DNA from: Endozoicomonas sp. G2_2
Lineage (GTDB): Bacteria; Pseudomonadota; Gammaproteobacteria; Nevskiales; Salinisphaeraceae
NCBI RefSeq assembly: GCF_017744135.1
Contig: NZ_JAGHQU010000001.1
Location: forward strand, 248,001 to 312,000
Length of the DNA: 64,000 bases
Direction: 5' to 3'
Part shown: one piece after another, positions 18,344-27,301 of the stretch
How positions within the stretch are numbered: position 1 is the stretch's first letter
Layout: each line of letters opens with the position of its first letter
Program-made: the position numbers and the translations under genes
The notes under the pieces: model-generated
The model's input: the letters and a program-made list of their open reading frames with translations, nothing else
What the model was told of the DNA's origin: nothing
Databases searched by the model: none

Positions 18344-19720
18344 ATGGCCCAGACGCAACAGACGATCAATCCCGCCAACGGCGAAGTCATCGCGACCTAC
18401 GAACTGGCCAGCGACGAACAGGCGCTGCAGACGCTGCGCGATTCGCACGAGGCGTTTCTGAAGTGGCGCACCACCACACTGGAAGAGCGCGGCGGCATTC
18501 TGCGCGAAATCGCCAAGCGGCTGCGTGCCGGCAAGGACGACTATGCCGCGCTCATGACCCGCGAGATGGGCAAGCCGATCTCGCAGGGCGGCGATGAAAT
18601 CGAGCTTTGTGCCGCGATCTGTGAATACACCGCCGATACCGCGGCCGACGAGCTCGGCGACGAGGAGCGCGCGCTCGACGGCGGCCGTGCGCTGATCAGC
18701 TATCAGCCGCAGGGCGTGATTCTCGGCATTCAGCCCTGGAACTTCCCGTTCTATCAGGTCATTCGCTACAGCATCGCCAATATCATGGCGGGCAACACGG
18801 TCTTGCTGAAGCATGCGCCGAACGTCTGGGGCGCCGCCCTCGAGATCGAGAAGGTGTTCCGCGAAGCCGGCCTGCCGGAAAACGTCTTTCGCACCCTGCT
18901 CATCGATGCCGAACAGACCGGCCAGCTCATCGCGCATGAATACGTGCGCGGCGTGACGCTGACCGGCAGCCCGAAGGCGGGCGCGGCCGTGGCCGCTAAG
19001 GCCGGCCAGCACCTGAAGAAATCGGTGCTGGAGCTGGGCAGCAACGACGCCTATCTGGTGCTGGACGACGCGGATATCGACCGTGCGGTCGAAACCTGTG
19101 CCCAGGGCCGGATCTACAACAACGGCGAGACCTGCGTGGCGGCCAAGCGTTTCATCGTGGTCGATTCGGTGTACGAGTCGTTCCGCGACAAATTCGTCGA
19201 ACGCATGCGCCAGGTCGAGTACGGCGATCCGACCGACCCGAACACGGTGCTCGGTCCGATCGCCCGCGAAGATCTGCGCGATACCCTGCACGATCTGGTC
19301 ACGCGTTCGATCGATGCCGGCGCGACCTGCGTGTTCGGTGGCGAGCTGCCGGAGGGGCCGGGCTATTTCTACCCGGCGACGGTGCTGGAAGATCTCGCAC
19401 CGGGCATGCCCGCCTACGACGAGGAGCTGTTCGGCCCGGTCGCATCGTTGATCCGTGTCGCCGACGAGGACGAAGCCATTCGCGTGGCGAATGACTCGCG
19501 CTACGGTCTGGGTGGCGGCATCTTTTCGAAGGACGAAAAGCGTGCCATCGATATCGCACGCAATCTGTTCGATACCGGCATGGTCAACATCAACGGCTAT
19601 CGCCTGGCGCAGCCACATCTGCCGTTCGGCGGCGTCAAGGACAGCGGCTATGGCCGTGAACACGGCGGCTTCGGCATGAAGGAATTCGTGAACGCGAAGG
19701 CCGTGATGATCGTGGACTAG
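18344..19720 (+). CDS. NAD(P)-dependent aldehyde dehydrogenase, succinate-semialdehyde type
   Basis: 458 residues. The ATG at 18344 has GGGAG eight bases upstream. The frame extends to 18035, but that part overlaps the end of the preceding c-di-GMP gene. Closest in length and motifs to the E. coli Sad/YneI subgroup: the cofactor site IQPWNFPFYQ (129-138), LTGSPKAGAAVAAKAG (207-221), catalytic Glu230 in LELGSND and nucleophile Cys264 in NNGETCVAAKRF. It probably oxidises succinate semialdehyde to succinate; a broader aldehyde range cannot be excluded. It ends at a strong terminator and stands alone. Confidence 0.9.
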   Translation: MAQTQQTINPANGEVIATYELASDEQALQTLRDSHEAFLKWRTTTLEERGGILREIAKRLRAGKDDYAALMTREMGKPISQGGDEIELCAAICEYTADTAADELGDEERALDGGRALISYQPQGVILGIQPWNFPFYQVIRYSIANIMAGNTVLLKHAPNVWGAALEIEKVFREAGLPENVFRTLLIDAEQTGQLIAHEYVRGVTLTGSPKAGAAVAAKAGQHLKKSVLELGSNDAYLVLDDADIDRAVETCAQGRIYNNGETCVAAKRFIVVDSVYESFRDKFVERMRQVEYGDPTDPNTVLGPIAREDLRDTLHDLVTRSIDAGATCVFGGELPEGPGYFYPATVLEDLAPGMPAYDEELFGPVASLIRVADEDEAIRVANDSRYGLGGGIFSKDEKRAIDIARNLFDTGMVNINGYRLAQPHLPFGGVKDSGYGREHGGFGMKEFVNAKAVMIVD

Positions 19721-19750
19721 CGCCGGGTTGCGTGACCCGCTGCGTAGTCG

Positions 19751-19785
19751 ACGCCCGTATCTCGATCGAGATACGGGCGTTTTTA
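19751..19785 (+). terminator. Rho-independent terminator after the aldehyde dehydrogenase gene
   Basis: A perfect 30-nt palindrome (19751-19780) beginning ACGCCCGTATCTCG gives a 13-bp stem with a 4-nt loop, followed directly by TTTTATTG. It lies 30 nt after the stop codon. Confidence 0.93.
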
Positions 19786-19804
19786 TTGCGTGGCGGTGCG
19801 CGCG

Positions 19805-21025
19805 TCAGGCGTGCGGCTTGAGCACGAGCGAGCGGCTGTCGGCAAGCAGCGGCGGGAACACGCGGTTGCGCCCGTTGCGCTTGGCGATATAAAGCGCCGC
19901 GTCCGCGCCGTCGACCAGCTCGGAGATCCGGTAGCGGGCCAGATGACCGGCCATGGCGCCCACGCTCACCGTCACGTCGTCGTGATCCGAGGCACGCACG
20001 TGAGGAATACGAAAGCCTTCGATGGCGCGGCGCAGGCGCTCGGCAATGCGTACGGCATCGGCCAGGTCGGCGTCGTAGAGCAGGATGAGAAACTCTTCGC
20101 CGCCGTACCGGATCGCCAGATCGTTCTCGTTGCGCAGCTGCGCGGCGATGGCGCCGGCAATGCGCTTGAGACAGGTGTCGCCGGCCGGGTGGCCGTAGTG
20201 GTCGTTGAACGCCTTGAAGTGGTCGACATCGACCATGAGGGCACCGACGCTGAGTTCATGCACGTTCTCGACGCCCGCGCCGTAGAGTTCGTCGATACGC
20301 TTTTCGAGCTGGTAGCGGTTGGACAGGCCGGTGAGCGCATCGCGGTTCGCGGCGAGTTCCGCGTCCTCGCGCTGTAGACGATCACGCAGATGGCGCAGAA
20401 AACCGTAGCGCGCGTCCCGCTCCATCCAGAAGTTCGCGCTCAGGGTCAGATAGCCGATGCTCACGATCGCGGCCATCCCGACGAGCTTGCTCGCGAACGG
20501 TTCGGCAGAGGGCAGAACCACCCAGAGATACCCGGCGACGAGCATCGTCGTCGCCGCGAGTGCGAAACGGAAATCCAGACGTTGGGACACATTGGCGTAG
20601 ATCACCGTCAGCAGCACGAGATATTGATAGTGCTGCGCGGCGGGATGGTTGATGTTGATCGAATAGATGAAAAGAATCTGGGCCGCCATGGCGAGCGGTA
20701 CGGACATTGCAAGCGTCTCGCGCAGCCACAGCCGGGGCTCGCCACGAATGGTGAAGCCCACGAACAGCAACAGCGGCGTCACCAGGGCCAGATGGCAGAA
20801 GGCCGCGAGTAGAAACGTCTGCGGCAAAAGCAGAAAGTCGGCGACGAGCAGCAGGTTATAGAGCAAAAGCGACGGCAGTATGGTGCTCGCGATCAGACGC
20901 GCCCGATAACGCCGCGAATACCCCTCGTAGGCCTGTTCTACCGGGGCCGGAAAACGCACCCGGCGATGACCCCGCTCGGCGATGCAGCGCTCCACAAGGA
21001 GTCGCTCGACTGTCTGTGTGGACAT
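19805..21025 (-). CDS. Membrane diguanylate cyclase (GGDEF)
   Basis: 406 residues from the ATG at 21025. A TTG 12 codons upstream (21061) is the alternative. Six hydrophobic helices lie between about residues 45 and 205. The GGDEF domain has a RYGGEEFLILLYD signature and VDVDHFKAFND. The I-site position reads NEND with the Arg shifted one residue (RNEND), so product inhibition may be lost. The stop lies just beyond the dehydrogenase terminator, and the two genes are convergent. It makes c-di-GMP; the sensed signal is unknown. Confidence 0.9.
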   Translation of the reverse strand: MSTQTVERLLVERCIAERGHRRVRFPAPVEQAYEGYSRRYRARLIASTILPSLLLYNLLLVADFLLLPQTFLLAAFCHLALVTPLLLFVGFTIRGEPRLWLRETLAMSVPLAMAAQILFIYSININHPAAQHYQYLVLLTVIYANVSQRLDFRFALAATTMLVAGYLWVVLPSAEPFASKLVGMAAIVSIGYLTLSANFWMERDARYGFLRHLRDRLQREDAELAANRDALTGLSNRYQLEKRIDELYGAGVENVHELSVGALMVDVDHFKAFNDHYGHPAGDTCLKRIAGAIAAQLRNENDLAIRYGGEEFLILLYDADLADAVRIAERLRRAIEGFRIPHVRASDHDDVTVSVGAMAGHLARYRISELVDGADAALYIAKRNGRNRVFPPLLADSRSLVLKPHA

Positions 21026-21320
21026 CGCGGTCTTGGCAACCGTCTTGTTCGAACCCGGCAACGACTATTAGCACGCGCTTACCGGAATCGGGACGGTGGG
21101 CTGGCGTGCCGACGGCCAGGGCGTGCGCGGTTCGCCCGGGCCCGGTCGGCAAGCGTCGGTTTTAAGCGGGAAAACTCGATTCGCCCGGTTTCGGTTCCGG
21201 AAAATTGAAAATCGGTCGTTCTCGTTCGTGGGCGCGATACGTGGCGGGCATGCTGTAAATTCGCGCGACAGCCGCCGGGCGCGGTGACCGGCGGCCTTGT
21301 CGTCGCGCACGACCGTGCGG

Positions 21321-22883
21321 CTAGTGCGCGGGCACAAGCCCCTGGCTGCGTGCCATGGCATAGGCCGCCTTCGGCCCGGTCCAGAGCGATGGCAGCAGTA
21401 CCAGCGACACCGGGATCGCGGTGATCACGATCAATTGCTGCAGGGCGCTGATCTGGCCCTGGCCCATGGTGAGCAGAATCGCGGCCATGATGGCCATGGT
21501 GATCCCCCAGAACGCGCGCATCGCAGGCGCTGGCTCGTCGTGCCCGGCGTTGACCACGGCGATCGCATAGCTCATGGAATCGCCCGTGGTGGCAACGAAT
21601 ATCGAGGTGAGCACCATGATCGCCAGCGCCATGACGGCGCCGCCCGGCAAAGCCTGGGCGATGGTCAGCGTGGCCACGTCGAACTTGAAATCGGCCAGCG
21701 CGTCGCTGAGATCGAACACGCCGGTCATCTGATAGTGGATGCCCGAGCCACCGAGCAGCGTGAACCAGAGGGTGGTGGCGATCGGCGCGAGAATGGCCAC
21801 CGATACGATCATCTGGCGGATGGTGCGTCCGCGCGAGATCCGCGCCACGAAAATCGCCATCAGCGGGCCATAGCCGAGAAACCAGGCAAAGAAAAAGACG
21901 GTCCACCACTTCATCCACCAGGCCGGCGCGGTCTGCGATGTCATCGTCGCCATGGTGAAGAACGAGCCGAGATAGTCGCCGAACGCCTGGGCATAGGCGT
22001 TGACCAGGAACAGCGTCGGGCCGAAAACGAAGATCACCGCCGCGATCGCCAGCGCCAAGAAGACGTTGAACCGGCTCAGGGTCTGGATGCCGCGGTCGAT
22101 GCCCGTGACCGCCGACGTGACGTAGACCGCGCCCAGTACGGCGAGGATCGACAGCTGGGTCGGCAGACCCTCGGCGAGGCCGAAGATCTCGTGTAGGCCG
22201 TAGCTGACCTGCGTTGCGAGAAAGCCGATCGGCCCCACGGTGCCGGCCACCACGGCGATGATGCAGACTGCATCGACCACGCTGCCGACAGGGCTGTGTA
22301 CCACGCGCTTGCCCAGAACCGGCAGCAGCAGACTACGCGGACGCAGCGGCTCGCCCTGATCGTAATGCACATGCGCCAGTACCACGGCGGTCAGAGAACC
22401 GAGAATGGCCCAGGCGAGAAAGCCCCAGTGCATGAACGACTGCGCGAGCGCGCCGGAAATGGCGGCCGCGGTCCCGGCCTGCGTATCGAACGCGGGCGGC
22501 GTGGTGAGGAAATGATAGACCGGCTCACCGGCGGCGAAGAACACCCCGCCGCCCGCGAGCAGCGTACACATGATGATCGACAGCCACTTGAAGGTGCTCA
22601 GCTCGGGCGTGTCGACCCCGCCGATACGGGCGTTCGCCGCCGGCGTGCAGGCTACGCCGAGGCCGATGAAGAAGGTCGCCAGCAGTAGCAGTTCGAAATA
22701 GGTGCCGAGCGTTGCGGCAGTCCAGGCGAAACCGGTCGAGATGGCGCCGGCGACGCCTTCGAGGTCGTAGAGCGAAAGGCCGACGAACACGAGCACGAAA
22801 CCGATGCTCAGTGCCAGCGTGATCGGATCGCCCCAGCGGGAGGCCGTGGTGCGGTCGAGGGCAGGCGCGGCTGCTTGATTCAT
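21321..22883 (-). CDS. BCCT family osmolyte transporter
   Basis: 520 residues from the ATG at 22883 (GGAAA nine bases upstream); a longer frame from 22949 is less likely. A betaine/choline/carnitine transporter with 12 predicted helices. The BCCT signature is clear: an aromatic-rich WWMKWWTVFFFAWFLGYGP segment followed by LMAIFVARISRGRTIR. It imports quaternary-amine osmoprotectants with Na+ or H+. No long regulatory C-terminal domain is present. No betaine synthesis genes are adjacent. With the orphan OpuAC protein and the MscS channels it supports a saline lifestyle. Confidence 0.95.
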   Translation of the reverse strand: MNQAAAPALDRTTASRWGDPITLALSIGFVLVFVGLSLYDLEGVAGAISTGFAWTAATLGTYFELLLLATFFIGLGVACTPAANARIGGVDTPELSTFKWLSIIMCTLLAGGGVFFAAGEPVYHFLTTPPAFDTQAGTAAAISGALAQSFMHWGFLAWAILGSLTAVVLAHVHYDQGEPLRPRSLLLPVLGKRVVHSPVGSVVDAVCIIAVVAGTVGPIGFLATQVSYGLHEIFGLAEGLPTQLSILAVLGAVYVTSAVTGIDRGIQTLSRFNVFLALAIAAVIFVFGPTLFLVNAYAQAFGDYLGSFFTMATMTSQTAPAWWMKWWTVFFFAWFLGYGPLMAIFVARISRGRTIRQMIVSVAILAPIATTLWFTLLGGSGIHYQMTGVFDLSDALADFKFDVATLTIAQALPGGAVMALAIMVLTSIFVATTGDSMSYAIAVVNAGHDEPAPAMRAFWGITMAIMAAILLTMGQGQISALQQLIVITAIPVSLVLLPSLWTGPKAAYAMARSQGLVPAH

Positions 22884-23155
22884 GAGGTCTATTTCCGGGC
22901 GAAACGGGGCGAACGTCGCATCGGTATCCAGGGCGAAAGCCGGGGCCAAAATTCAGCCATCGCCTTATGGCGACCGGCGCGGCGCATCGGTCGACGGTGA
23001 AGAAGTTCGCGTGACGCCACGCGTTGCGACGCCGGTCCCCGTGGCAGCGGTCGTGCTGCACTGCAAAATTAATGATCGCATCATACAGCAGGGCGCAAGC
23101 GACGCCGTGCCGCGGTTAGCCGGCGCCTGACACGGGTTGCCTCGGCGGCATGGCG

Positions 23156-23578
23156 TCAGTCGTCGCGCGAAGGGCGGCCACGCAACGCCTTGGTTCGGCC
23201 GCGCTTGGTCTTTTGATCCATGCGCTTGCGCTTCGCCCGCCGCGACGGCCGCGTGGGCTTGCGCCGGCGTGCGACGGCGGTAGCGCTGCGTATGATCGCC
23301 TGAAGACGGGCGAGCGCGTCTTCGCGATTCTTGTCCTGACTGCGAAACTGCTGCGCCTTGATCACGACGACGCCGTCGCGGGTGATCCGCCGGTCGCGTC
23401 GCGCCAGCAGCCGTTCCTTGTACATATCCGGCAGCGAGGACGCGCGGATATCGAACCGCAGATGCACCGCGGTTGCGACCTTGTTGACGTTCTGGCCGCC
23501 AGCGCCCGATGCGCGTACGGCGTGCCACTCGATCTCGCCGTCGTCGAGGCTGACTTGATTGGATATCGATAGCGCCAT
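23156..23578 (-). CDS. arfB: Ribosome-rescue peptidyl-tRNA hydrolase ArfB
   Basis: 140 residues, same size as E. coli ArfB (YaeJ). Hydrolyses peptidyl-tRNA on stalled ribosomes lacking a stop codon. The release-factor GGQ motif is in RASGAGGQNVNKVATAVHLRF (Gln at about 29). The C-terminal tail from residue 103 is strongly basic (RRRKPTRPSRRAKRKR), as needed for insertion into the empty mRNA channel. No other ribosome-rescue gene is nearby. Confidence 0.96.
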   Translation of the reverse strand: MALSISNQVSLDDGEIEWHAVRASGAGGQNVNKVATAVHLRFDIRASSLPDMYKERLLARRDRRITRDGVVVIKAQQFRSQDKNREDALARLQAIIRSATAVARRRKPTRPSRRAKRKRMDQKTKRGRTKALRGRPSRDD

Positions 23579-23587
23579 GCCGTCAGC

Positions 23588-23950
23588 CTAGTCGATTTCC
23601 GGTCGCACCTGCCCGGTGGCCCGCTGCGACAACAAAAACCGTGTTGTCGGTACATTGCCCGCCAGGGCGGGCCGCGAACAGGCGCACATGGCCTCGGCCA
23701 GCGCCGCGTCGCCGGCGAGCCGCAACCGGAAAGCCACCATCCAGCCGACCGCCATGTGGACGAAATCGCCGAACACGATCAGCCCGTGTTGGGGCTGCGC
23801 GTTCGGCAGCATCCCGCCCATCGGGGCGCCGACGAAGCCCCGGGCATCCCGTTTATCCGGGTTCGAAGGCGCCTTTCCCGGCAGATCTGTTTTGCCGGGC
23901 CACGCAATCGCACCCGGCTGCCCATTGCCTACGGGCCGCCATGCAGGCAT
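23588..23950 (-). CDS. Hypothetical protein upstream of arfB (uncertain)
   Basis: A 120-codon frame ending nine bases before arfB on the same strand. The second half is not typical of GC-shadow translations: GFVGAPMGGMLPN, then HGLIVFGDFVHMAVGWMV with one amphipathic hydrophobic stretch, and two adjacent Cys. The first half is rich in Pro, Gly and Lys. No family is recognised and no convincing ribosome site is seen. If it is not a gene, the 441 nt between arfB and the hydrolase at 24020 hold only the divergent promoters. Confidence 0.3.
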   Translation of the reverse strand: MPAWRPVGNGQPGAIAWPGKTDLPGKAPSNPDKRDARGFVGAPMGGMLPNAQPQHGLIVFGDFVHMAVGWMVAFRLRLAGDAALAEAMCACSRPALAGNVPTTRFLLSQRATGQVRPEID

Positions 23951-24019
23951 CGCCGGTTGTTTTGGCCGCCTACCACCCCAAGGTCGAAAACAGGTTTCGA
24001 AAACAATCGGGATACAGCC

Positions 24020-24853
24020 ATGGCGTTCCTGGAAGTCGATCGCGAGAACAACGCGCCCGTCGAGCTCTATTACGAGGACCACGGCAGCGGCAAGCCGGTG
24101 GTGCTCATCCACGGCTGGCCGCTGAGCGGGCGTTCCTGGGAGAAGCAGGTCCCGGCACTGGTTGAGGCCGGGCATCGCGTGATCACCTACGATCGCCGCG
24201 GTTTTGGCAAATCCTCGCAGCCCTGGACGGGTTATGACTACGACACCTTCGCCAGGGATCTGAGCACGCTGCTCGAGCATCTCGACCTCAACGAAGTCAC
24301 CCTGGTGGGCTTTTCCATGGGCGGCGGCGAAGTGGCACGCTATATCGGCACCTATGGCAGCGCGCGCGTGGCCAAGGCCGTGCTCGCGGCGGCCGTACCG
24401 CCCTATCTGTACAAGGCGGATGACAACCCCGACGGCGGTCTCGACGACGCCACCATCGAGCAGTTCGAGAACGGCGTGAAAAGCGACCGGCTCGCGTTCT
24501 TCGAGGACTTCGCCACCAATTTCTTCTCGACCGAGGGCGGTGGGCTGCTCGTGAGCGAAGCCAGCCGCCAGTACCATCGCGATATCGCGTGGTTCGCCTC
24601 GCCGAAGGGCACCCTCGACTGCATCGGCGCATTCGGGCGGACGGACTTTCGCGACGACCTCGCCAAGTTCGACGTGCCCACGCTTGTCATCCACGGCGAT
24701 TCCGACGGCATCGTGCCTTTCGAGGTCAGCGGCAAGCGTTCTGTCGACGCCATCGCTGACAGCTCGCTGGCACTGATCGAAGGCGGGCCGCACGGCATCA
24801 ATGCCACGCACCCGGAGGCGTTCAACAAGGCACTGCTGGATTTCATCGGCTAG
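24020..24853 (+). CDS. Alpha/beta hydrolase, non-heme chloroperoxidase type
   Basis: 277 residues from the ATG at 24020 (CGGGA nine bases upstream). It has the cofactor-free haloperoxidase/esterase pattern: HGWPLSGRSWEKQ (oxyanion region), YDRRGFGKSSQPW, nucleophile Ser98 in VGFSMGGGE, the acid in IHGDSDGIVPFE and the catalytic His in GGPHGIN. These enzymes are mostly esterases or perhydrolases, and the natural substrate is unknown. The protein is somewhat acidic. It ends at a strong hairpin terminator. Confidence 0.9.
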   Translation: MAFLEVDRENNAPVELYYEDHGSGKPVVLIHGWPLSGRSWEKQVPALVEAGHRVITYDRRGFGKSSQPWTGYDYDTFARDLSTLLEHLDLNEVTLVGFSMGGGEVARYIGTYGSARVAKAVLAAAVPPYLYKADDNPDGGLDDATIEQFENGVKSDRLAFFEDFATNFFSTEGGGLLVSEASRQYHRDIAWFASPKGTLDCIGAFGRTDFRDDLAKFDVPTLVIHGDSDGIVPFEVSGKRSVDAIADSSLALIEGGPHGINATHPEAFNKALLDFIG

Positions 24854-24879
24854 CGCGACCGAGAACAGTCGATTGCAAT

Positions 24880-24907
24880 AAGGGCGGCCCAGGGGCCGCC
24901 CTTTTTC
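24880..24907 (+). terminator. Rho-independent terminator after the alpha/beta hydrolase gene
   Basis: Ten-bp stem AAGGGCGGCC (24880-24889) with GGCCGCCCTT (24894-24903), 4-nt loop, then TTTC. It lies between the convergent hydrolase and MscS genes and probably serves mainly the plus strand. Confidence 0.85.
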
Positions 24908-24918
24908 ATGCCGCTGGC

Positions 24919-25848
24919 CTAGCCGGGGTCGTCGCCGCCGGATGTCGCGGTCGGCGTGGTGCCGATCAACGGCAGGGGTTGCGCGAAGGTCAGCGTGCGA
25001 TAGGGGAACGGGATCTCGATGCCCGCGGCGTCGAGCGCCGCCTTCACGGCCACCACGATCTCGCTGCGCGAGCGGCGCACCCCAAGCGGCGTGGCGTCGC
25101 ACCACCAGGTCACCTCGATATCCATACTGCTGTCGCCGAAGCCGTGGGCGAAGATCTGTACCGGCTGGCCCGCGATGACCGTGTCGCAGCCGGTCACCGC
25201 CGTCTCGATGACCGTCAGTGCCGCGGCAAGATCTTCGCCATAGGCCACGCCTGTCATCACCGTGATACGCCGCATGGGCCGGTCGGTCAGCACTTCGGTC
25301 GGGTTCTGGAACAGCTTCGAGTTGGGCACGAGCAGCAGTTCGCCGCTTACCTTGCGCAGCAGGGTCATGCGGATATTGATCTGTTCGACCCGCCCGAAGA
25401 TATCGCCCGACCGGATGAAGTCGCCGCTTTCGAACGGATACTTCCAGAGCATGAGCATGCCGGCGAAAAAATTCTCGAAGGTGTCGCGGAACGCGAACCC
25501 GACCGCAACCGACAGCAGCCCGAGCCCGCCGAGCGCCTTGGTCGGTGAAAGGCCGGGAAAGACGACGATAGCGGCCAGCAACAGGCCCAGCCCCCAGATG
25601 CCCAGCGCCAGCAGGCGCTCGATCAGACGGCGCAACGAGGCCCGTGCGCGGCGGCCCACGATCAGCGCGGCCGCCCGCTGACCGAGCCAGGCCGCACCCC
25701 AGGTCAGTAGAAGTATGAGCAGCCCGAGGCCCAGAAAAGGCAGGTGATCGACGAAATCGCCCCAGGCGACGAGAACGGTATCGCGGACCGAGCCGACGAC
25801 TTCGTCCAGGGAATCGGGCGCGGCCTGTGCTTGCTCAGTCGACGCCAT
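24919..25848 (-). CDS. Small-conductance mechanosensitive channel (MscS family)
   Basis: 309 residues. The ATG at 25848 follows GGGGGA at five bases. Transmembrane helices are at about residues 35-60, 80-98 and 100-125. The pore helix is of the ALGGLGLLSVAVGFAF type, followed by DTFENFFAGMLML and the beta domain FESGDFIRSGDIFGRVEQINIRMT. It releases osmolytes from the cytoplasm during hypo-osmotic shock. A short hydrophilic C-terminus follows. It is one of two intact MscS genes plus one fragment in this window. Confidence 0.93.
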   Translation of the reverse strand: MASTEQAQAAPDSLDEVVGSVRDTVLVAWGDFVDHLPFLGLGLLILLLTWGAAWLGQRAAALIVGRRARASLRRLIERLLALGIWGLGLLLAAIVVFPGLSPTKALGGLGLLSVAVGFAFRDTFENFFAGMLMLWKYPFESGDFIRSGDIFGRVEQINIRMTLLRKVSGELLLVPNSKLFQNPTEVLTDRPMRRITVMTGVAYGEDLAAALTVIETAVTGCDTVIAGQPVQIFAHGFGDSSMDIEVTWWCDATPLGVRRSRSEIVVAVKAALDAAGIEIPFPYRTLTFAQPLPLIGTTPTATSGGDDPG

Positions 25849-25995
25849 GGGATCCCCCGATGCCTGGCTAATCGGCCATGGCGGCATTGTTATCGGCGCC
25901 GGGCGTGCTGGCAAGCATCGGCATGGTGCGGCGAAGCGCCAGCGGCTTCGCCAATCGATTAAAAGCGTGAACGGGTGAATCCAAACGCCTCATTG

Positions 25996-26011
25996 CTGTA
26001 TATCATTACAG
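25996..26011 (+). promoter_or_regulatory. LexA (SOS) box overlapping the radical-SAM gene start
   Basis: The sequence CTGTATATCATTACAG matches the gammaproteobacterial LexA operator CTGT-N8-ACAG in all eight fixed positions. It ends two bases before the ATG at 26014. TATCAT within it could serve as a -10 box, which would put the transcript start at or next to the ATG. Confidence 0.8.
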
Positions 26012-26013
26012 CT

Positions 26014-27291
26014 ATGGAAATCCTGCGAAAACTCGAGATTCTGGCGGACGCCGCCAAGTACGACGCTTCCTGCTCCTCAAGCGGCACGCGGTCGCGCCAT
26101 TCACTCGGTGGCAAGGGCGTGGGTTCGAGCGAGGGTTCGGGTATCTGTCACGCGTATGCGCCAGACGGGCGCTGTATTTCGCTGCTCAAGATTCTGCTCA
26201 CGAATTTCTGTATCTACGAATGCAGCTACTGCATCAACCGGAACTCGTCCGGCGTGCAACGTGCGCGCTTCACGGTCGACGAGGTGGTGCGCCTGACGCT
26301 TGATTTCTACAAGCGCAACTATATCGAAGGGCTGTTTCTGAGCTCGGGCGTGATCCAGAGCCCCGACTACACGATGGCGCAGCTGGTCGAGGTGGCGCGC
26401 CAGCTGCGCCGGGATCACGACTTTCGCGGTTATATCCATCTCAAGACGATTCCCGATGCCGACGGCGAGCTGCTGGCCGAGGCCGGGCGCTTTGCCGATC
26501 GGTTGTCGATCAATGTCGAACTGCCCACGCAGATCGCGCTCGACGACCTAGCGCCGGAGAAGGATCACCGCACGATCAAGCTGTCGATGGCGCGTATCCG
26601 CGCGCGCCAGGACGAGGACGCCGAACAGCGCCGTGCCGCCCGGCGCGTAACGAGCCTGTCACCCAAACCCAGGACGCTGCCGCGATTCGCCCCGGCGGGT
26701 CAGTCCACGCAGATGATCGTCGGCGCCGAACCGTCGACGGACGCCCAGATACTGTCGACGACCGCGCAGCTGTATTCGTCCTACAAGCTCAAGCGCGTCT
26801 ATTTTTCGGCCTTCTCGCCAATCGCCGATGCCTCGTCGAAACTGCCCGCGCGGCGCACGCCGCTGATGCGCGAGCATCGGCTGTATCAGTCCGACTGGCT
26901 GATCCGCTTCTACGGCTACGGCCACGAAGAAATCACCGCGGGTTCGGACGATACCGCGGCCGCGGGGATGCTCGATCTCGATGTGGATCCGAAGCTGGGT
27001 TGGGCACTGCGCAATCGCGGCTTCTTTCCCGTGGATCTCAATCGGGCATCGCGCGAGCAGCTGCTGCGTGTGCCCGGCCTCGGGGTCAAATCGGTCAACA
27101 AGCTGCTCAAGATCCGCCGCTGGCAGAAGATTCGGCTCGAGGATCTCGTCGCCCTCAAGGCCGGGGTCAAAAAAGCCATGCCTTTCATCGTGTGTGCCAA
27201 TCATCATCCCGGCCTTCAGGAGACGCCGAGCGCGCTCTTGCGCGCCCGTTTCGCGCCACCGACGGTCGCGCAACAGGCGTTCGATTTCTAG
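26014..27291 (+). CDS. Putative DNA modification/repair radical SAM protein
   Basis: 425 residues from the ATG at 26014. The family typically begins with a K-ILADAAKYDASCSSSG block, matching this start; a GTG at 25975 would read through the LexA box. The 4Fe-4S radical SAM triad is CIYECSYC (Cys at about 69, 73 and 76). The C-terminus has a helix-hairpin-helix DNA-binding segment (LLRVPGLGVKSVNKLL). It matches the family named putative DNA modification/repair radical SAM protein, usually paired with the gene found downstream. The reaction is unknown. SOS regulation is predicted from the LexA box. Confidence 0.88.
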   Translation: MEILRKLEILADAAKYDASCSSSGTRSRHSLGGKGVGSSEGSGICHAYAPDGRCISLLKILLTNFCIYECSYCINRNSSGVQRARFTVDEVVRLTLDFYKRNYIEGLFLSSGVIQSPDYTMAQLVEVARQLRRDHDFRGYIHLKTIPDADGELLAEAGRFADRLSINVELPTQIALDDLAPEKDHRTIKLSMARIRARQDEDAEQRRAARRVTSLSPKPRTLPRFAPAGQSTQMIVGAEPSTDAQILSTTAQLYSSYKLKRVYFSAFSPIADASSKLPARRTPLMREHRLYQSDWLIRFYGYGHEEITAGSDDTAAAGMLDLDVDPKLGWALRNRGFFPVDLNRASREQLLRVPGLGVKSVNKLLKIRRWQKIRLEDLVALKAGVKKAMPFIVCANHHPGLQETPSALLRARFAPPTVAQQAFDF

Positions 27292-27301
27292 GGTGGCGAG
27301 C

